64,000 nt of DNA from Hexactinellida sp. DTS-2022 (GCA_028753945.1 JAPNXP010000001.1:9662501-9726500), one strand, 5' to 3'. Counted from the stretch's first letter, positions 11,517 to 22,759 are shown. A program made the numbers and translations. The notes: generated by a model from the sequence alone, not told the origin.

Positions 11517-12645
11517 TTCTCCGTAGACGGTGCCCTGGCCAGAGCTTTATAGTTGATGGGCTTAAACTTTGCATGTAGGTGCGATGGGACCGTCTAATTT
11601 GCACCTGGGGTTACGATTTTTGATTAACAAATTTTGGACACATCTTTAACACCTTTCAAAATTTGTCTGGTCCATAACTCAAAATATTTTTACTAAACCC
11701 CCAAATTTTATTTCATATTTGGATTCGCCATAAAATTCTGCGTCTGATGGGAGAATAAATTTTCCAATAAAGGGGTCAATTTCTGCCATAAATGGGGGTT
11801 GAAATTTGTTTGTTTACTCACACTTCAATTTCAGTAAAGTGTTAAATCTAATTCCATTGTTTCAACTTGTAATAATTATATTGATTTAACTTGTTAAATC
11901 CTACTCTAGTGATTCAACTTGCTATAATTATATTGATTTAACTTGTGAATTCAAGCTGGCTTCTATTTTGCAATTGAAAATTAAGATTATATATTTCATA
12001 ACAACGACATATTATGTGATTATATTTACTTCTGCGAGAATATAATTGCACTGTTAATATACTGACGTAATTAATTATAAATAATTCAGTTTGTATTTAA
12101 CTTATATAGAAGCTTCCAATTTGTATATTAGAGGTTATCGAGTGTGCGGAATTGAAATTTGATAGATAAATTAATTAATTAATTATTTATGACAAAATAA
12201 TTGAACTTAATAATTGTATGTTGACATTGAAATTGGTGTCATATTATAAATAATATGAATAATTATTTATACTAATTAATTAAATATCATAAATCTCAGA
12301 GATCATAGAAGATAGAAACAAACTTTCAATATATCAATTGGTCCTTATGACACGTGCCACCTATACAAGTGGGTCTTGACACCTTGAGGTGATGATGACA
12401 TCGTTAAAAAAACGTGTTTTTACAATTTTGTTAATTCGATATTCAAAATGGGTTAGTTAATGTTGGTTGATGACCCAACACCCACTTAAAAAATGCTGAG
12501 TCATTACAGATTATATTCTACTGAAACTTGAATATCTCTTTAATGAAGTGAGCTGAATGGAAACTTCCACCACTCTAAAGGGTCGTTGCCTTCTGAAACA
12601 CCTTTCTGAAATAATTTAACACCTTCATAGTGATGATGACATGGC
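11517..12645 (+). repeat. Hairpin-bounded repeat, body copy
   Basis: CTCCGTAGACGGTGCCCTGG start and TGATGATGACATGGCG tail. The middle switches to another subfamily around 11955, where a GGAATTGAAATTTGATAG-type segment replaces GAATTCAAATATGATAG. It looks like a mosaic of two subfamilies. Confidence 0.8.
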
Positions 12646-12775
12646 GAAAAAAAAATCCAAAATTGCAGGCTGTGCCGACAGCATGTTCCTTTGGAGGCAC
12701 TATCAATAAACCAACAACAAAATATAGTGCCACCAAAGGATCATGCGTCGGCACAGGGTGCAATTTTGGATTTTT
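12646..12775. repeat. ~130-bp terminal hairpin
   Basis: Standard hairpin, followed by a (TTTTTA)n tract and a body start. Confidence 0.9.
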
Positions 12776-12789
12776 ATTTTTATTTTTAT

Positions 12790-14246
12790 TTTTTCTCCGT
12801 AGACGGTACCCTGGCTACACCTTTATACATTGAGGGCTGAAACTTGCCATGTAGATGCGAAGTGCCCTTCTAATTTGCACCTGGGGTTACGATTTTTGAT
12901 TACGAAATTTTGCACACATCTTTAACACCTTTCATTATTATTATTATTTTTTTTCTCCGTAGACGGTGCCCTGGCCTGAGCTTTATAGTTGATGGGCTGA
13001 AACTTGGCATGTAGGTGCGATGGGACCGTCTAATTTGCACCTGGGGTTACGATTTTAGATTAACAAATTTTTGACACCTCTTTAACACCTTTCAAATTTT
13101 GTCTGGTCCATAACTTAAAAATTGTTTTACTAAACCCCCAAATTTTATTTCACATTTGGATTCGCCATAAAATTCTGCGTCTGATGGGAGAAGAAAACCT
13201 TCAATAAAGGGTTTAATTTCTGCAATAAATGGGGGTTGAAATTTCTTTGTTTACTCACACTTCATTTTCAGTAAAACTGTGAAATCTAATTCCATTGTTT
13301 CAACTTGTAATAATTATATTGATTTAACTTGTTAAATCCTACTCTATTGTCTCAACTTGCAATAATTAAATTGATTTAACTTATAAATTCCAGCTGGCTT
13401 CTATTTAATTGTAGTATTACTATACAATGGATTAAATAAAATATAATGATATAAGGAATTTGTTGACTAAACTCAAATCACCGTGAATAACATTGCTAAA
13501 ATAAATAACTAATAATTTAATTTATTATCAATAAGTAATGAATGAATGGCATTAAACTAAAGATGGTTTATGATAGAACCGTTAAGATTTTACATACCAC
13601 AACAACGACAGATTATGTGATTATATTTACTTCTGCGTTAATATTATTGCACTGTTAATATACTGACGTAATTAATTATAATTAATTCAGTCAGTATATG
13701 ACTTATATAGATGCTTCCAATTTGTTTATTAGGGGTTATCGAGTGTGCGGAATTGAAATTTGATGGACAAATTAATTTATTTATTATTTATGACAAAATA
13801 ATTAAACTTAATAAATATAAGTTGACATTGAAATTGGTGTTAAATTATTAATTTATTAATTAAATATTTATACTAATTAGGTAAATTTCATTAATCTCAG
13901 AGATGATACAAGATAGAAACAAACTTTCAATTTATCAATTGGTCCTTATGGCACGTGCCACCTATACAAGTGGGTCTTGACACCTTGAGGTGATGATGAC
14001 ATCGTTAAAAAAATGTGTTTTTACAATTTTGTTAATTCGATATTAAAAATGGGTTAGTTCATGTTGGGTGATGACCCAACACTCACATAAAAAATGCTGA
14101 GTCATCAGTTGTTATATTCTACTCAAACTTGAATATCGCTAAAAGGAAGTGAACTAAAACGAAACTTCCACCACTCTAAGGGTCGATGCCTTCTGTAACA
14201 CCTTTTTGAAATGATTTAACACCTTTATAGTGATGATGACTTGGCG
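12790..14246 (+). repeat. Two body starts in tandem, then a full body copy
   Basis: A short truncated start (12795-12940, CTCCGTAGACGGTACCCTGG) is followed after a TTATTATTATT tract by a second start at 12955 and a full body ending TGATGATGACTTGGCGG. Confidence 0.8.
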
Positions 14247-14378
14247 GAAAAAAAATCCAAAATTGCATCCTGTGCCGACAGCATGTTCCATTGGAGGCAC
14301 TATCAATAAACCACCAACAAAATATAGTGCCATCCAAGGAACATGCGTCGGCACAGGATGCAATTTTGGATTTTTTTT
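14247..14378. repeat. ~130-bp terminal hairpin
   Basis: Arms AAAATCCAAAATTGCATCC and GGATGCAATTTTGGATTTT. The inner C-to-T change in one arm (GCATCC) is matched by GGATGC in the other, so the stem stays paired. Confidence 0.9.
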
Positions 14379-14379
14379 T

Positions 14380-14521
14380 AACTTCTGTCATATCCGTCAT
14401 ATTACACATCCGTCATATTACACATCCCTCATATTACATATCCGTCATATTTCAAATCATAAACTCATTATCAGACATCCCGTGAATTTGAATACCGCGG
14501 CGAAGCGCGGGCACCCGGCTA
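14380..14521 (+). mobile_element. Helitron 3' terminus (CTAG|T) with short tandem repeats
   Basis: GCGGCGAAGCGC forms a stem-loop, followed by GGGCACCCGGCTAG then T. This is the classical Helitron 3' end: a hairpin ~10 bp before CTRR with T following. Upstream are ~17-bp units CATATTACACATCCGT (14388-14450). The 5' end was not found, so this is a remnant. Confidence 0.6.
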
Positions 14522-14576
14522 GTTATTATATAACATTAATTTAAAATTTACTATACAAAGGATTCTACCAGAGAAT

Positions 14577-14645
14577 TGGGTAGTTATCAATGCAATGTTA
14601 ATGCATATTAAAGTTAGTACTAACTATATTGAAAGGGGCAATGAT
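14577..14645. repeat. Dispersed repeat shared with 28932-28995
   Basis: GGGTAGTTATCAATGC, then ATGTTA and AGTTAGTACTAACTA, occurs here and at 28932-28995. In both places it is followed within 20-60 bp by an unrelated long hairpin. The family is unrecognised. Confidence 0.6.
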
Positions 14646-14654
14646 TTACTTTTT

Positions 14655-14770
14655 TTGATATAGTGTTTACTTTTCACACTACTGGAGTGACTATTCGGAA
14701 TTTTCTGAAAATATAGAAAATTCCGAATTGTCACTCCAGTAGTGTGAAAAGTAAACACTATATCAAAAAA
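14655..14770. repeat. Near-perfect ~115-bp hairpin
   Basis: The left arm from TTTGATATAGTGTTTACTTT through CACACTACTGGAGTGAC to GAATTTTCT pairs with the right arm AGAAAATTCCGAATTGTCACT to ATATCAAA. The loop is only a few bases. It abuts a dominant-family hairpin with no gap. Confidence 0.85.
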
Positions 14771-14892
14771 ATCCAAAATTTCAGCCTGTGCCGACGCATG
14801 TACCTTTGGTAGCACTATATTTTGGTGGTGGTTTATTGATAGTACCTCTAAAACAACATGCTGTCTGCACAGCTACAATTTTGGATTTTTTA
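14771..14892. repeat. ~130-bp terminal hairpin, reverse orientation, diverged
   Basis: ATCCAAAATTTCAGCCTGTG through TGCACAGCTACAATTTTGGAT. The right arm has several changes (AACAACATGCTGTCTGC), so it is one of the older copies. Confidence 0.8.
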
Positions 14893-14988
14893 CGCCAAGT
14901 CATCAACGCCTCAAGGTCACAAGAACCATTTGTTAATTGGTCCGAGTCACAAGGAACGGTAGATAAATTTGAAGTTTGTTTCTATCAT

Positions 14989-16484
14989 CAGGGACTTCTT
15001 TAATATAGGGACTGTAAACTTCGTTTTACGGTAAAATTAGCGTAGGCCTAAAACAGTATGGTTACTTATTGATATCCCGTAATCCGCTAATGCTAGACAC
15101 AGGAAATGTATTATTGTCGTATAGGAAGTCATATTTTGGGAGTCCAACGGTCATATTGGTTTATCGAAAATATTTGTAGAATGTAAGTTATGCGATTTTC
15201 ACACCCTTCCATATATGGTAATATTGTTAAAATCTCGAGATTACTTAACTTTATACATATGAAATGTATCATTTTCGCACAGGAAATCATATTTTTGGAG
15301 TCCAACGGTCATATTGGTTTATCGAAAATATTTATGGAATGTAAGTTATGCGATTTTCACACCTTTCCATATATGGTAATGTTGTTAAAATCTCGAGATT
15401 ACTTAACTTTATACATATGAAATGTATCATTTTCGTACAGGAAATCATATTTTGGGAGTCCAACGGTCATATTGGTATATCGAAATATTTGTGGAATGTA
15501 AGTTATGCGATTTTAATACCTTTCCATGTATGGTAATATTGTAAAAATCTCGAGATTAGTTATTTTAAAACATATGAAATTTATTATTGGCGAATAGCAA
15601 ATGGGAATTCATATTTAGGGACTCAGTAGATCACATTGATTTACCTAAAGCGTTCCCATTAGCCTATATTATTATTTTGGCACTCTCCACAGGAGGATTG
15701 CGCCGACCCTGTTTTGTAGTTTAGCTAATTCTTACCTATCAGATATCTGTCATTATGTTGTTTATTGAAAAACAACAAGGCTGGATTCGGTTAACCGGTG
15801 ACCGTTGCTGACATCGGTTAACGGTTAGAGATTTTATTAGCCAGTTAGCCGGTCTGTTGAATAACATCAGAGTTATTGGGAAATTGATGTATAAAGTATT
15901 AAATTTTTTTGAATTTTATCAGAATATGTAGTCCTAAATCCATTTCTCATCACCACTTAATAAATTTTATTGGACAACATTGATTTAAATATAGATTTGA
16001 AAGAACTTATCAAGATTTTTTAATGAACAACATAATGACAGATATCTGATAGGTAAGAATTAGCTAAACTACAAAACAGGGTCGGGGCAGTCCTCCTGTG
16101 GAGAGTGCCAAAATAATAATATAGGCTAAGGGGAACGCCTTAAGTAAATCAATGTGATCTACTGAGTCCCTAAATATGAATTCCCATTTCCTATTCGCCA
16201 ATAATAAATTTCATATGTTTTAAACTAACTAATCTCGAGATTTTAACAATATTACCATATATAGAAAGGTGTGAGAATCGCATAACTTACATTCCACAAA
16301 TATTTTCGATAAAGCAATATTACCGTTGGACTCCCAAAATATGACTTCCTATACGACAATAATACATTTCCTGTGTCTAGCATTAGCGGATTACGGGATA
16401 TCAATAAGTAACCATACTGTTTTAGGCCTACGCTAATTTTACCGTACAACGAAGTTTACAGTCCCTATATTAAAGAAGTCCCTG
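14989..16484. mobile_element. 1.5-kb foldback element with CTATCAT duplication
   Basis: Terminal inverted repeats start CAGGGACTTCTTTAATATAG. The arms extend for several hundred bases (right arm about 16030-16484). CTATCAT flanks both ends (14982-14988 and 16485-16491). The left arm contains three ~118-bp tandem units with the landmark TCCAACGGTCATATTGG, while the right arm has one, so the palindrome is lopsided. No ORF resembles a transposase. The CAGGG end and 7-8 bp duplication suggest hAT. Confidence 0.8.
15120..15560 (+). repeat. Three ~118-bp tandem units inside the foldback
   Basis: Each unit runs AGTCCAACGGTCATATTGGT, ATCGAAA, AATGTAAGTTATGCGATTTT, CCATATATGGTAAT, AAAATCTCGAGATTA. 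The translated ORFs here are shadows of the repeat. Confidence 0.8.
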
Positions 16485-16491
16485 CTATCAT

Positions 16492-17110
16492 AAACCATCT
16501 TGAGTTTAATGCCATTCATTCATTTTGTATTGATAATAAAATATATTATTAGTTATTTATTTTCGCAATGTTATCCACGGTGAATGAGTTAAGTCAACAA
16601 ATTCCTTATATTATATTATATTATTTAATCCATTGTATAGTAATACTACAATTAAATAGAAGCCATCTGGAATTTATTAGTTAAATCAATATAATTATCG
16701 CAAGTTGAAACAATAGTGAAAGATTTAACAAGTTAAATCAATATAATTATTACAAGTGAAACAATGGAATTAGATTTCACAGTTTTATTGAAATTGAAGT
16801 GTTGAGTAAACAAAGGAATTTCAACTCCCATTTATGGCAGAAATTAAACCAATTTTAACAAATTTTCTTCTCCCATCAGACGCAGAATTTTAAGATGAAT
16901 CTAAATATGAAATAAAATTTTGGGGTTTATTAAAACATATTTTGAGTTATGGACCAGACAAATTTTGAAAGGTGTTAAAGATGTGTCAAAAATTTCTTAA
17001 TCAAAGATCGTAACCCCAGTTGCAAATTAGACGTCGACTCCGAACCTACATGCCAAGTTTCAGCCCATCAACTATAAAGCTCTGGCCAGGGCACCGTCTA
17101 CGGAGAAAAA
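16492..17110 (-). repeat. Inverted, truncated body copy
   Basis: Begins AAACCATCTTGAGTTTAATG and ends with the inverted start CAGGGCACCGTCTACGGAG. It continues the copy that the foldback element interrupted. Confidence 0.8.
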
Positions 17111-17126
17111 ATAATAAAATAAATAA

Positions 17127-17262
17127 TAATAAAAAATCCAAAATTGCAGCCTGTGCCGACGCATGTTCCTTTTGGTGGCACTATATTTTGGTGGTGGTTT
17201 ATTGATAGTGCCTCCAAAGGAAGATGGGTTCGGCACAGGCTGCAATTTTGGATTTTTTTTCC
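17127..17262. repeat. ~130-bp terminal hairpin, reverse orientation
   Basis: AAAAATCCAAAATTGCAGCC through GGCTGCAATTTTGGATTTT, then CCGCCATGTCATCATCACTA. The inverted body resumes and is split at 17437 by the hAT element. Confidence 0.88.
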
Positions 17263-17949
17263 GCCATGTCATCATCACTATGAAGGTGTTAAATAATTTC
17301 AAAAAGGTGTTTCAGAAGGCATCGACCCTTAGAGTGGTGGAAGTTTCGTTTTAGTTCACTTCATTTCAAAGATATTCAAATTTGAGTAGAATAATAGCTG
17401 ATGACTCATCATTTTTATGTGAGTGTTGGGTCATCACCAGGGGCGTCAGGTTCCGGGGGGGCGGGGGGGCTCGCCTCCCGGGGTTTGAAATGAGCTAAAA
17501 ATCCGGGGGGCCGCCCCCCCCGTTTCTTTTCAAAGATTATGCTCATTTTAAAAGGGTATTTTGATCCTAGTTTACTCTTTGTGTTGTGAATAAATATGCA
17601 GTGCGTGATTGCAATACTAGATACTACTGATTATTTATAATTTATTTATGAATTTGAAATGTATACGTGTAATATAAGACAACTAATATTATCATAAACA
17701 AATTAATGTCATTACTTATTTTAAGAATTCCTCAAGCAATCTTCACTTAGCACAAATCGATTCATCCTGACCTCACTCCTATTAATCCATTCTCAGTGAT
17801 TTTGCCAATATCCAATTGGTCCAACATTCACGGTTGCCGTGGGAATCGAATTTCCGTTCCCATTCCCATCCCACTCCCATAGGAATTGCGGGAATTCCCA
17901 TAATGAATCCCATAGGGGAGTATAATCTATATTATTAAATCTCGATTGT

Positions 17950-17953
<4 letters not shown>

Positions 17954-18031
<78 letters not shown>
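17954..18031 (+). repeat. (GT)n microsatellite
   Basis: About 39 uninterrupted GT repeats just inside the Helitron-like 5' end. Shorter GT or GTTT tracts occupy the same position in the copies at 27150, 37617, 42290 and 50780. Confidence 0.95.
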
Positions 18032-18035
<4 letters not shown>

Positions 18036-18107
18036 TCCGGATTGTATAAAAGTGATTGGGGGAATAGAAACCGCAATTAATATTGAGATATAAACTAACT
18101 TTCAAAT

Positions 18108-19205
18108 GTTATAATAGGTAAACAAGTATGCTGAACACGAATTTCGCGTTTATAAATTTCTCATATGAATATTTGTTGTTGTTGTTTACACAAAATAGGT
18201 AAACAAATCAATGAAAATTCAAAATCAACCTAGAAGTTAGCTTTCAACGGATATTATAGGTAAACAAGTATGCTGAACACGAATTTCGCGTTTATAAATT
18301 TCTCATATGAATATTTGTTGTTGTTGTTTACACAAAATAGGTAAACAAATCAATGAAAATTCAAAATCAACCTAGAAGTTAGCTTTCAACGAGTATTATA
18401 GGTAAACAAGTATGCTGAACACGAATTTCGCGTTTATAAATTTCTCATATGAATATTTGTTGTTGTTGTTTACACAAAATAGGTAAACAAATCAATGAAA
18501 ATTCAAAATCAACCTAGAAGTTAGCTTTCAACGGGTATTATAGGTAAACAAGTATGCTGAACACGAATTTCGCGTTTAAAATTTTCTCATATGAATATTT
18601 GTTGTTGTTGTTTACACAAAATAGGTAAACAAATCAATGAAAATTCAAAATCAACCTAGAAGTTAGCTTTCAACGAGTATTATAGGTAAACAAGTATGCT
18701 GAACACGAATTTCGCGTTTAAAAATTTCTCATATGAATATTTGTTGTTGTTGTTACACAAATAGGTAAACAAATTAATGAAAATTTAAAATCAACCTAGA
18801 AGTTAGCTTCAACGAGTATTATAGGTAAACAAGTATGCTGAACACGATTTTCGCGTTAAAAATTTCTCATATGAATTTTGTTGTTGTTGTTACACAAATA
18901 GGTAAACAAATTAATGAAAATTCAAAATCAACCTAGAAGTTAGCTTTCAACGAGTATTATAGGTAAACAAGTATGCTGAACACGAATTTCGCGTTTAAAA
19001 ATTTCTCATATGAATATTTGTTGTTGTTGTTACACAAATAGGTAAACAAATTAATGAAAATTTAAAATCAACCTAGAAGTTAGCTTCAACGAGTATTATA
19101 GGTAAACAAGATGATGAACACGATTTTCGCATTTATAAAATTCTAATATGAGTATTTGTTGTTGTTGTTGTTTACACAAATAGGTAAACAAATTAATAAA
19201 AAATT
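18108..19205 (+). repeat. Minisatellite, ~8 units of ~140 bp
   Basis: Unit: TATAGGTAAACAAGTATGCT, GAACACGAATTTCGCGTTT, ATATGAATATTTGTTGTTG, ACAAAATAGGTAAACAAAT, CAACCTAGAAGTTAGCTTTC. The motif TAGGTAAACAA occurs twice per unit. The first four units are nearly identical and the later ones shorter and more diverged. Confidence 0.92.
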
Positions 19206-19660
19206 CAAAATCATAACGTCCCTTTCTACCATTTCCATGGTAGAAAGTGTGAGGAGTAAGGCCGCACAGCGGCCGTTAACTTGAGGTGCGTAGCACCGAT
19301 CTGTCGCAAAGCGACCGAGACCGAAGGGCTCGTATATACATAAAAGCGAATTTATTTACTAAAGCAGATTCGTATCAATAGTATAACCTATATTAATTAA
19401 GGATGACCTAATGAAACCATATTCGAATATCCCATGGGGATCCCCACACGGAAAAATTTGATTATTCGTGTTCTGACTCTAATAATTCTTGAAAATAATA
19501 AATGTCTTATTCTGAGCGTTCCGCTAAAAAACCTAAGATTTCCCAGCCGCTATTTTATAAAATTTTCCAGCACAAACATCGCAGGGGGGGTCAATCGACA
19601 GATACTTGACCCATAGCCAGGTGGTGGGTCCCATTTAAAAAAATATTTCATGAAGTACCT

Positions 19661-19807
19661 CAGGGGCGTAGCCAGGGTGGTCACTAGGGGGGTTTCCAAA
19701 CAGCTTACTAGTACAGTCGACTCTGTACACTTAGACTACTGTTACGTATATCTAAGAGGTTTAGGGGGGTTTCCGGGCAACGGGAAACCCCCCTGCCTAC
19801 GCCCCTG
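19661..19807. mobile_element. 147-bp MITE with 5-bp TSD
   Basis: Ends CAGGGGCGTAGCCAGG and CCTGCCTACGCCCCTG, with TACCT on both sides (19656-19660, 19808-19812). The ends are hAT-like but the duplication is five bases, as for 20719-20988. Confidence 0.7.
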
Positions 19808-20138
19808 TACCTGGTACTTCATGGATGGTAAGAATCAATATTATTGCGAAATTTTGCAGCAAATTATCAAGAATTTACACTAAGGGTATTTTTTTTTAAT
19901 TTTATCACACCTAAAGGTGAGAATTGCTGACTAATTAAAATTGTAAAAATGCTCATAGGACAGCATAGGAGGACTTCAGGGACTAGATGTGATTAACTTC
20001 GTATCAATTTATGCTAATCTGACACAGGTGACAACTCCAGAGTGTCACTTGTGGCAAATACTGAATGGGTGTAGGGGTCCAAAAGCAATAAATTCGTTAA
20101 GTACTTGGCCTGGTACTTCGTGAGGAGGGGTGGGTGGC

Positions 20139-20478
20139 ACGGTTGCCGTGGGAATGGAATTTCCATTCCCATTCCCATCCCATTCCCATAGGAATCCTGT
20201 GGGAATCCCCATGGGAATTCCCATAGGGGAGTATAATATACATACGTATACATAAAAAACAATTTAATTACTAAAGCAGATTCGTATCAATAGAAAGCCT
20301 ATATTAATTAAGGATGGCCTAATGAAACCATATTCGAATATCCCATGGGAATTCCCATGGGAATTCCCACAGGATTCCCATGGGGATCCCCACAGGGGAA
20401 AATCTGATTCCCATTCCCATCCCATTCCCATGGGTATGGGGATCCCCATGGGAATTCCCATACCCATGGCAACTCTGG
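20139..20478. repeat. Palindrome-rich repeat of GGAATTCCCAT units
   Basis: GGTTGCCGTGGGAAT at the left and CCATACCCATGGCAAC at the right bracket iterated CCCATGGGAATTCCCAT units. A second copy, split by the Helitron-like element, lies at 17830-17925 plus 19333-19460. ORFs rich in M, G, I and P are by-products. Confidence 0.75.
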
Positions 20479-20560
20479 TGGGTGGGTATTTGACATATTG
20501 AATGAACTAGTACAACGGCCCCCCCGATTTTTTGGTCAACCCGACGCCCCTGGTCATCAC

Positions 20561-22254
20561 CCAACACCAACTAACCCATTTTAAATGTCGAATTAAAAAA
20601 ATTTTAAAAACACATTTTTTTAACGATGTCACCATCACCTCAAGGTGTCAAGACCCACTTGTATAGGTGGCACTTGCCATAAGGACCAATTGATAAATTG
20701 AAATTTTGTTTCTATCTTCAGGGTGTGATACAGAGGGGGGGCCCCCTGGGATCCCCCCCCCCCCAGGAAAGATGCCCCCATCCCAGGAATTGCTTAACTT
20801 TGCCTCATAGTTATTAAATAAAGGATAAGTAATTGCAAATATAAACAGGATTAAAGCATAGAATGATTATGCCAACTAAATACATTAGTTTTGGCCTATA
20901 CATGTATATGCTGCTCCTTTATCCAAGGGAACAGTCATTTTTGAGGAAAGTTTCCCCCCCCCAGGAAAAATCTCTGTATCAATCCCTGATCTTGTAACAT
21001 CTCTGAGATTAATGAAATTTGCTAATTAGTAAAAATATTAATAAATTTATTAATTATTTAACACGATTATTATGTACAGCAAAATAAATTAAGTTCAATT
21101 ATTTGTAATAATTATTAATCTAACTGAATTTCACTATCATATTTGAATTCAGCGCACTCGATAACCCCAATAATCTATTTGGAACCATCTCTATAAGTTA
21201 AACACAGAGCGAATTATTTAGAATTAACTTCGTCATGTATCCATGGTGCAAGAATATTATAAGCAGAAATAAATTAATCACATAATCTGTCGTTGTTATG
21301 GAATGTAGAATCTTAGTTTTCAATTATAAAATAGAAGCCTACTCGATCTCACAAGTTGAATCACTAGAATTATCGCAAGGTGAAACAATAGAATTAGATT
21401 TAACACTTTCAATTGGACTGAAGTGTTAGTAAACAAAAGAAACATGCAACTCAATTGTGGCACAAACGAAACCCAATTTAAAAATTCGTGCACTGTGAAA
21501 AGGTGTAGAATTAAATTCTCTATCGAATGCACATAAATTAAATATTCGCGCACTATTTATTGTTCTGTTTCTAATATTAAACAGGTGCAAAAATGTGTCC
21601 AAAGAAATTTAATCAAAAATCGTGACCCCAGGTGCAAATCTGTGACCCATGAGATACCTATCCTGAAAATTTGGGCTCTTAGTTAATTAAACTCTGTTCT
21701 GGGGAGAGGCTACGGACTAATAAAAAATCCAAAATTGCAGCCTGTGCCGACGCATGATCCTTTGGTGGCACTATATTTTGGATGTGGTTTCATTTGAGAG
21801 ATATTCAAGTTTCAGTAGAATATAATAGCTGATGACTCATCATTTTTATGTGAGTGTTGGGTCATCACCCAACATCAACTAACCCATTTTAAATATCGAA
21901 TTAACAAAATTGTATAAACACATTTTTTTGACGATGTCATCAATACTCATCATCACCTCAAGGTGTCAAGACCCATCTGTAGAGGTGTTACGTGGCATAA
22001 GGATCAATTGATAAATTGGAAGTTTGTTTCTATCTTCTATGATCTCTGAGATTTATGATATTTAATTAATTAGTATAAATTAATATTATTTATAATTTAA
22101 CACCAATTTCAATGTCAACTTACAATTATTAAGTTAAATTATTTTGTCATGAATATTTAATTAATTATTTGGTTATCAAATTTCAATTCCGCACTCCCGA
22201 TAACCCCTAATAAACAAATTATAAGCATTTATATAAGTAATATACTGACTGAAT
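20561..22254 (-). repeat. Inverted body copies, rearranged
   Basis: The body resumes after the hAT element (CCAACACCAACTAACCC). It is interrupted by the MITE at 20719-20988, reaches a variant-B start near 21700 and a half-hairpin at 21720-21780, then a second partial inverted body to 22254. No gene seen. Confidence 0.75.
20719..20988. mobile_element. 270-bp MITE with 5-bp TSD
   Basis: Ends CAGGGTGTGATACAGAG and CTCTGTATCAATCCCTG. ATCTT lies on both sides (20714-20718, 20989-20993). The interior has C- and G-runs (GGGGGGGCCCCCTGGGATCC) that pair across the element. Confidence 0.75.
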
Positions 22255-22720
22255 GAATTACTGTGCCTACTATACTATAGTATAGTGGCCCAGTATTGGT
22301 CTTAGTGCTGTTGTATGACAGTTTACTTACCATGACAGTTTACTTACCTCTATTACTATTACAATAGTTAACCATGGATACTTTCTATCCATGACGGTTT
22401 ACTTACCGTCTTTGCAATGGCTTCACACTTTATAGCCATAATGACATTTTTTTTTTGCCATAATGACATTTTCCAATTAGAATTTGAGATGTGAATCCTT
22501 ACAAGTGCAGAAGTGTAATAGGAAGTATAAAGTGTGAAGCCATTGCAATAACGGTAAGTAAACCGTCATGGATAGAAAGTATCCATGGTTAATTATTGTA
22601 ATAGTAATAGAGGTAAGTAAACTGTCATGGTAAGTAAACTGTCATACAACAGTGCTTTGGTATATTATTATATACTGTGCCGACTATACTATAGTATAGT
22701 GGCCCAGTTCTAATCTTACT
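22255..22720. repeat. Two near-palindromic modules, one split by a foldback element
   Basis: Module CTGTGCCTACTATACTATAG at 22260 with its spacer ATTGGTCTTAGTGC is interrupted at 22309 and its spacer resumes (GTGCTTTGG) at 22652. A second module follows at 22677. The modules predate the foldback insertion. Confidence 0.88.
22309..22651. mobile_element. 343-bp foldback with GTGC duplication
   Basis: Ends TGTTGTATGACAGTTTACTT and AAGTAAACTGTCATACAACA. GTGC is duplicated at 22305-22308 and 22652-22655. The arms (~130 bp) contain CATGACGGTTTACTTACCGT. Same family as 31207-31959, which has a GTAC duplication at homologous borders. Confidence 0.82.
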
Positions 22721-22759
22721 GCCTTGGTTAGTTATTATTATTATTATTATTATTTTTTT

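Larger units (their letters stand above)
17926..19332 (+). mobile_element. Non-autonomous Helitron-like element with internal minisatellite
   Basis: The 5' end is TCTATATTATTAAATCTCG preceded by A, and the 3' end GACCGAAGGGCTCG is followed by T. Three GC hairpins stand in series before the 3' end: GGCCGCACAGCGGCC, GGTGCGTAGCACC and GTCGCAAAGCGAC. A paralogous empty site at 20225-20262 (AGTATAATATACATA) confirms both borders. The 3' end is CTCG rather than CTRR. No Rep/helicase gene, so it must be mobilised in trans. Confidence 0.75.
17438..20552. mobile_element. 3.1-kb non-autonomous hAT-like element with 8-bp TSD
   Basis: Ends CAGGGGCGTCAGGTT and AACCCGACGCCCCTG are inverted repeats. GTCATCAC is duplicated exactly on both sides (17430-17437 and 20553-20560), inserted into the GGGTCATCACCCAACAC segment of the dominant repeat. 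No hAT transposase ORF is seen. Its cargo consists of a Helitron-like element, a 147-bp MITE and two copies of a GGTTGCCGTGGGAAT repeat. Confidence 0.88.

Noticed and set aside
15190-15536. ORFs with repeated GNIVKISRLLNFIHMKC peptides
   Set aside because: Tandem 118-bp DNA units inside a foldback; no independent evidence of coding.
914-17354. Recurrent 60-104-codon ORFs across the hairpins
   Set aside because: Both strands give similar peptides because the hairpins are palindromes; no conservation beyond the DNA repeat.
20014-20570. Met/Gly/Ile/Pro-rich ORFs
   Set aside because: Translations of iterated GGAATTCCCAT palindromes.
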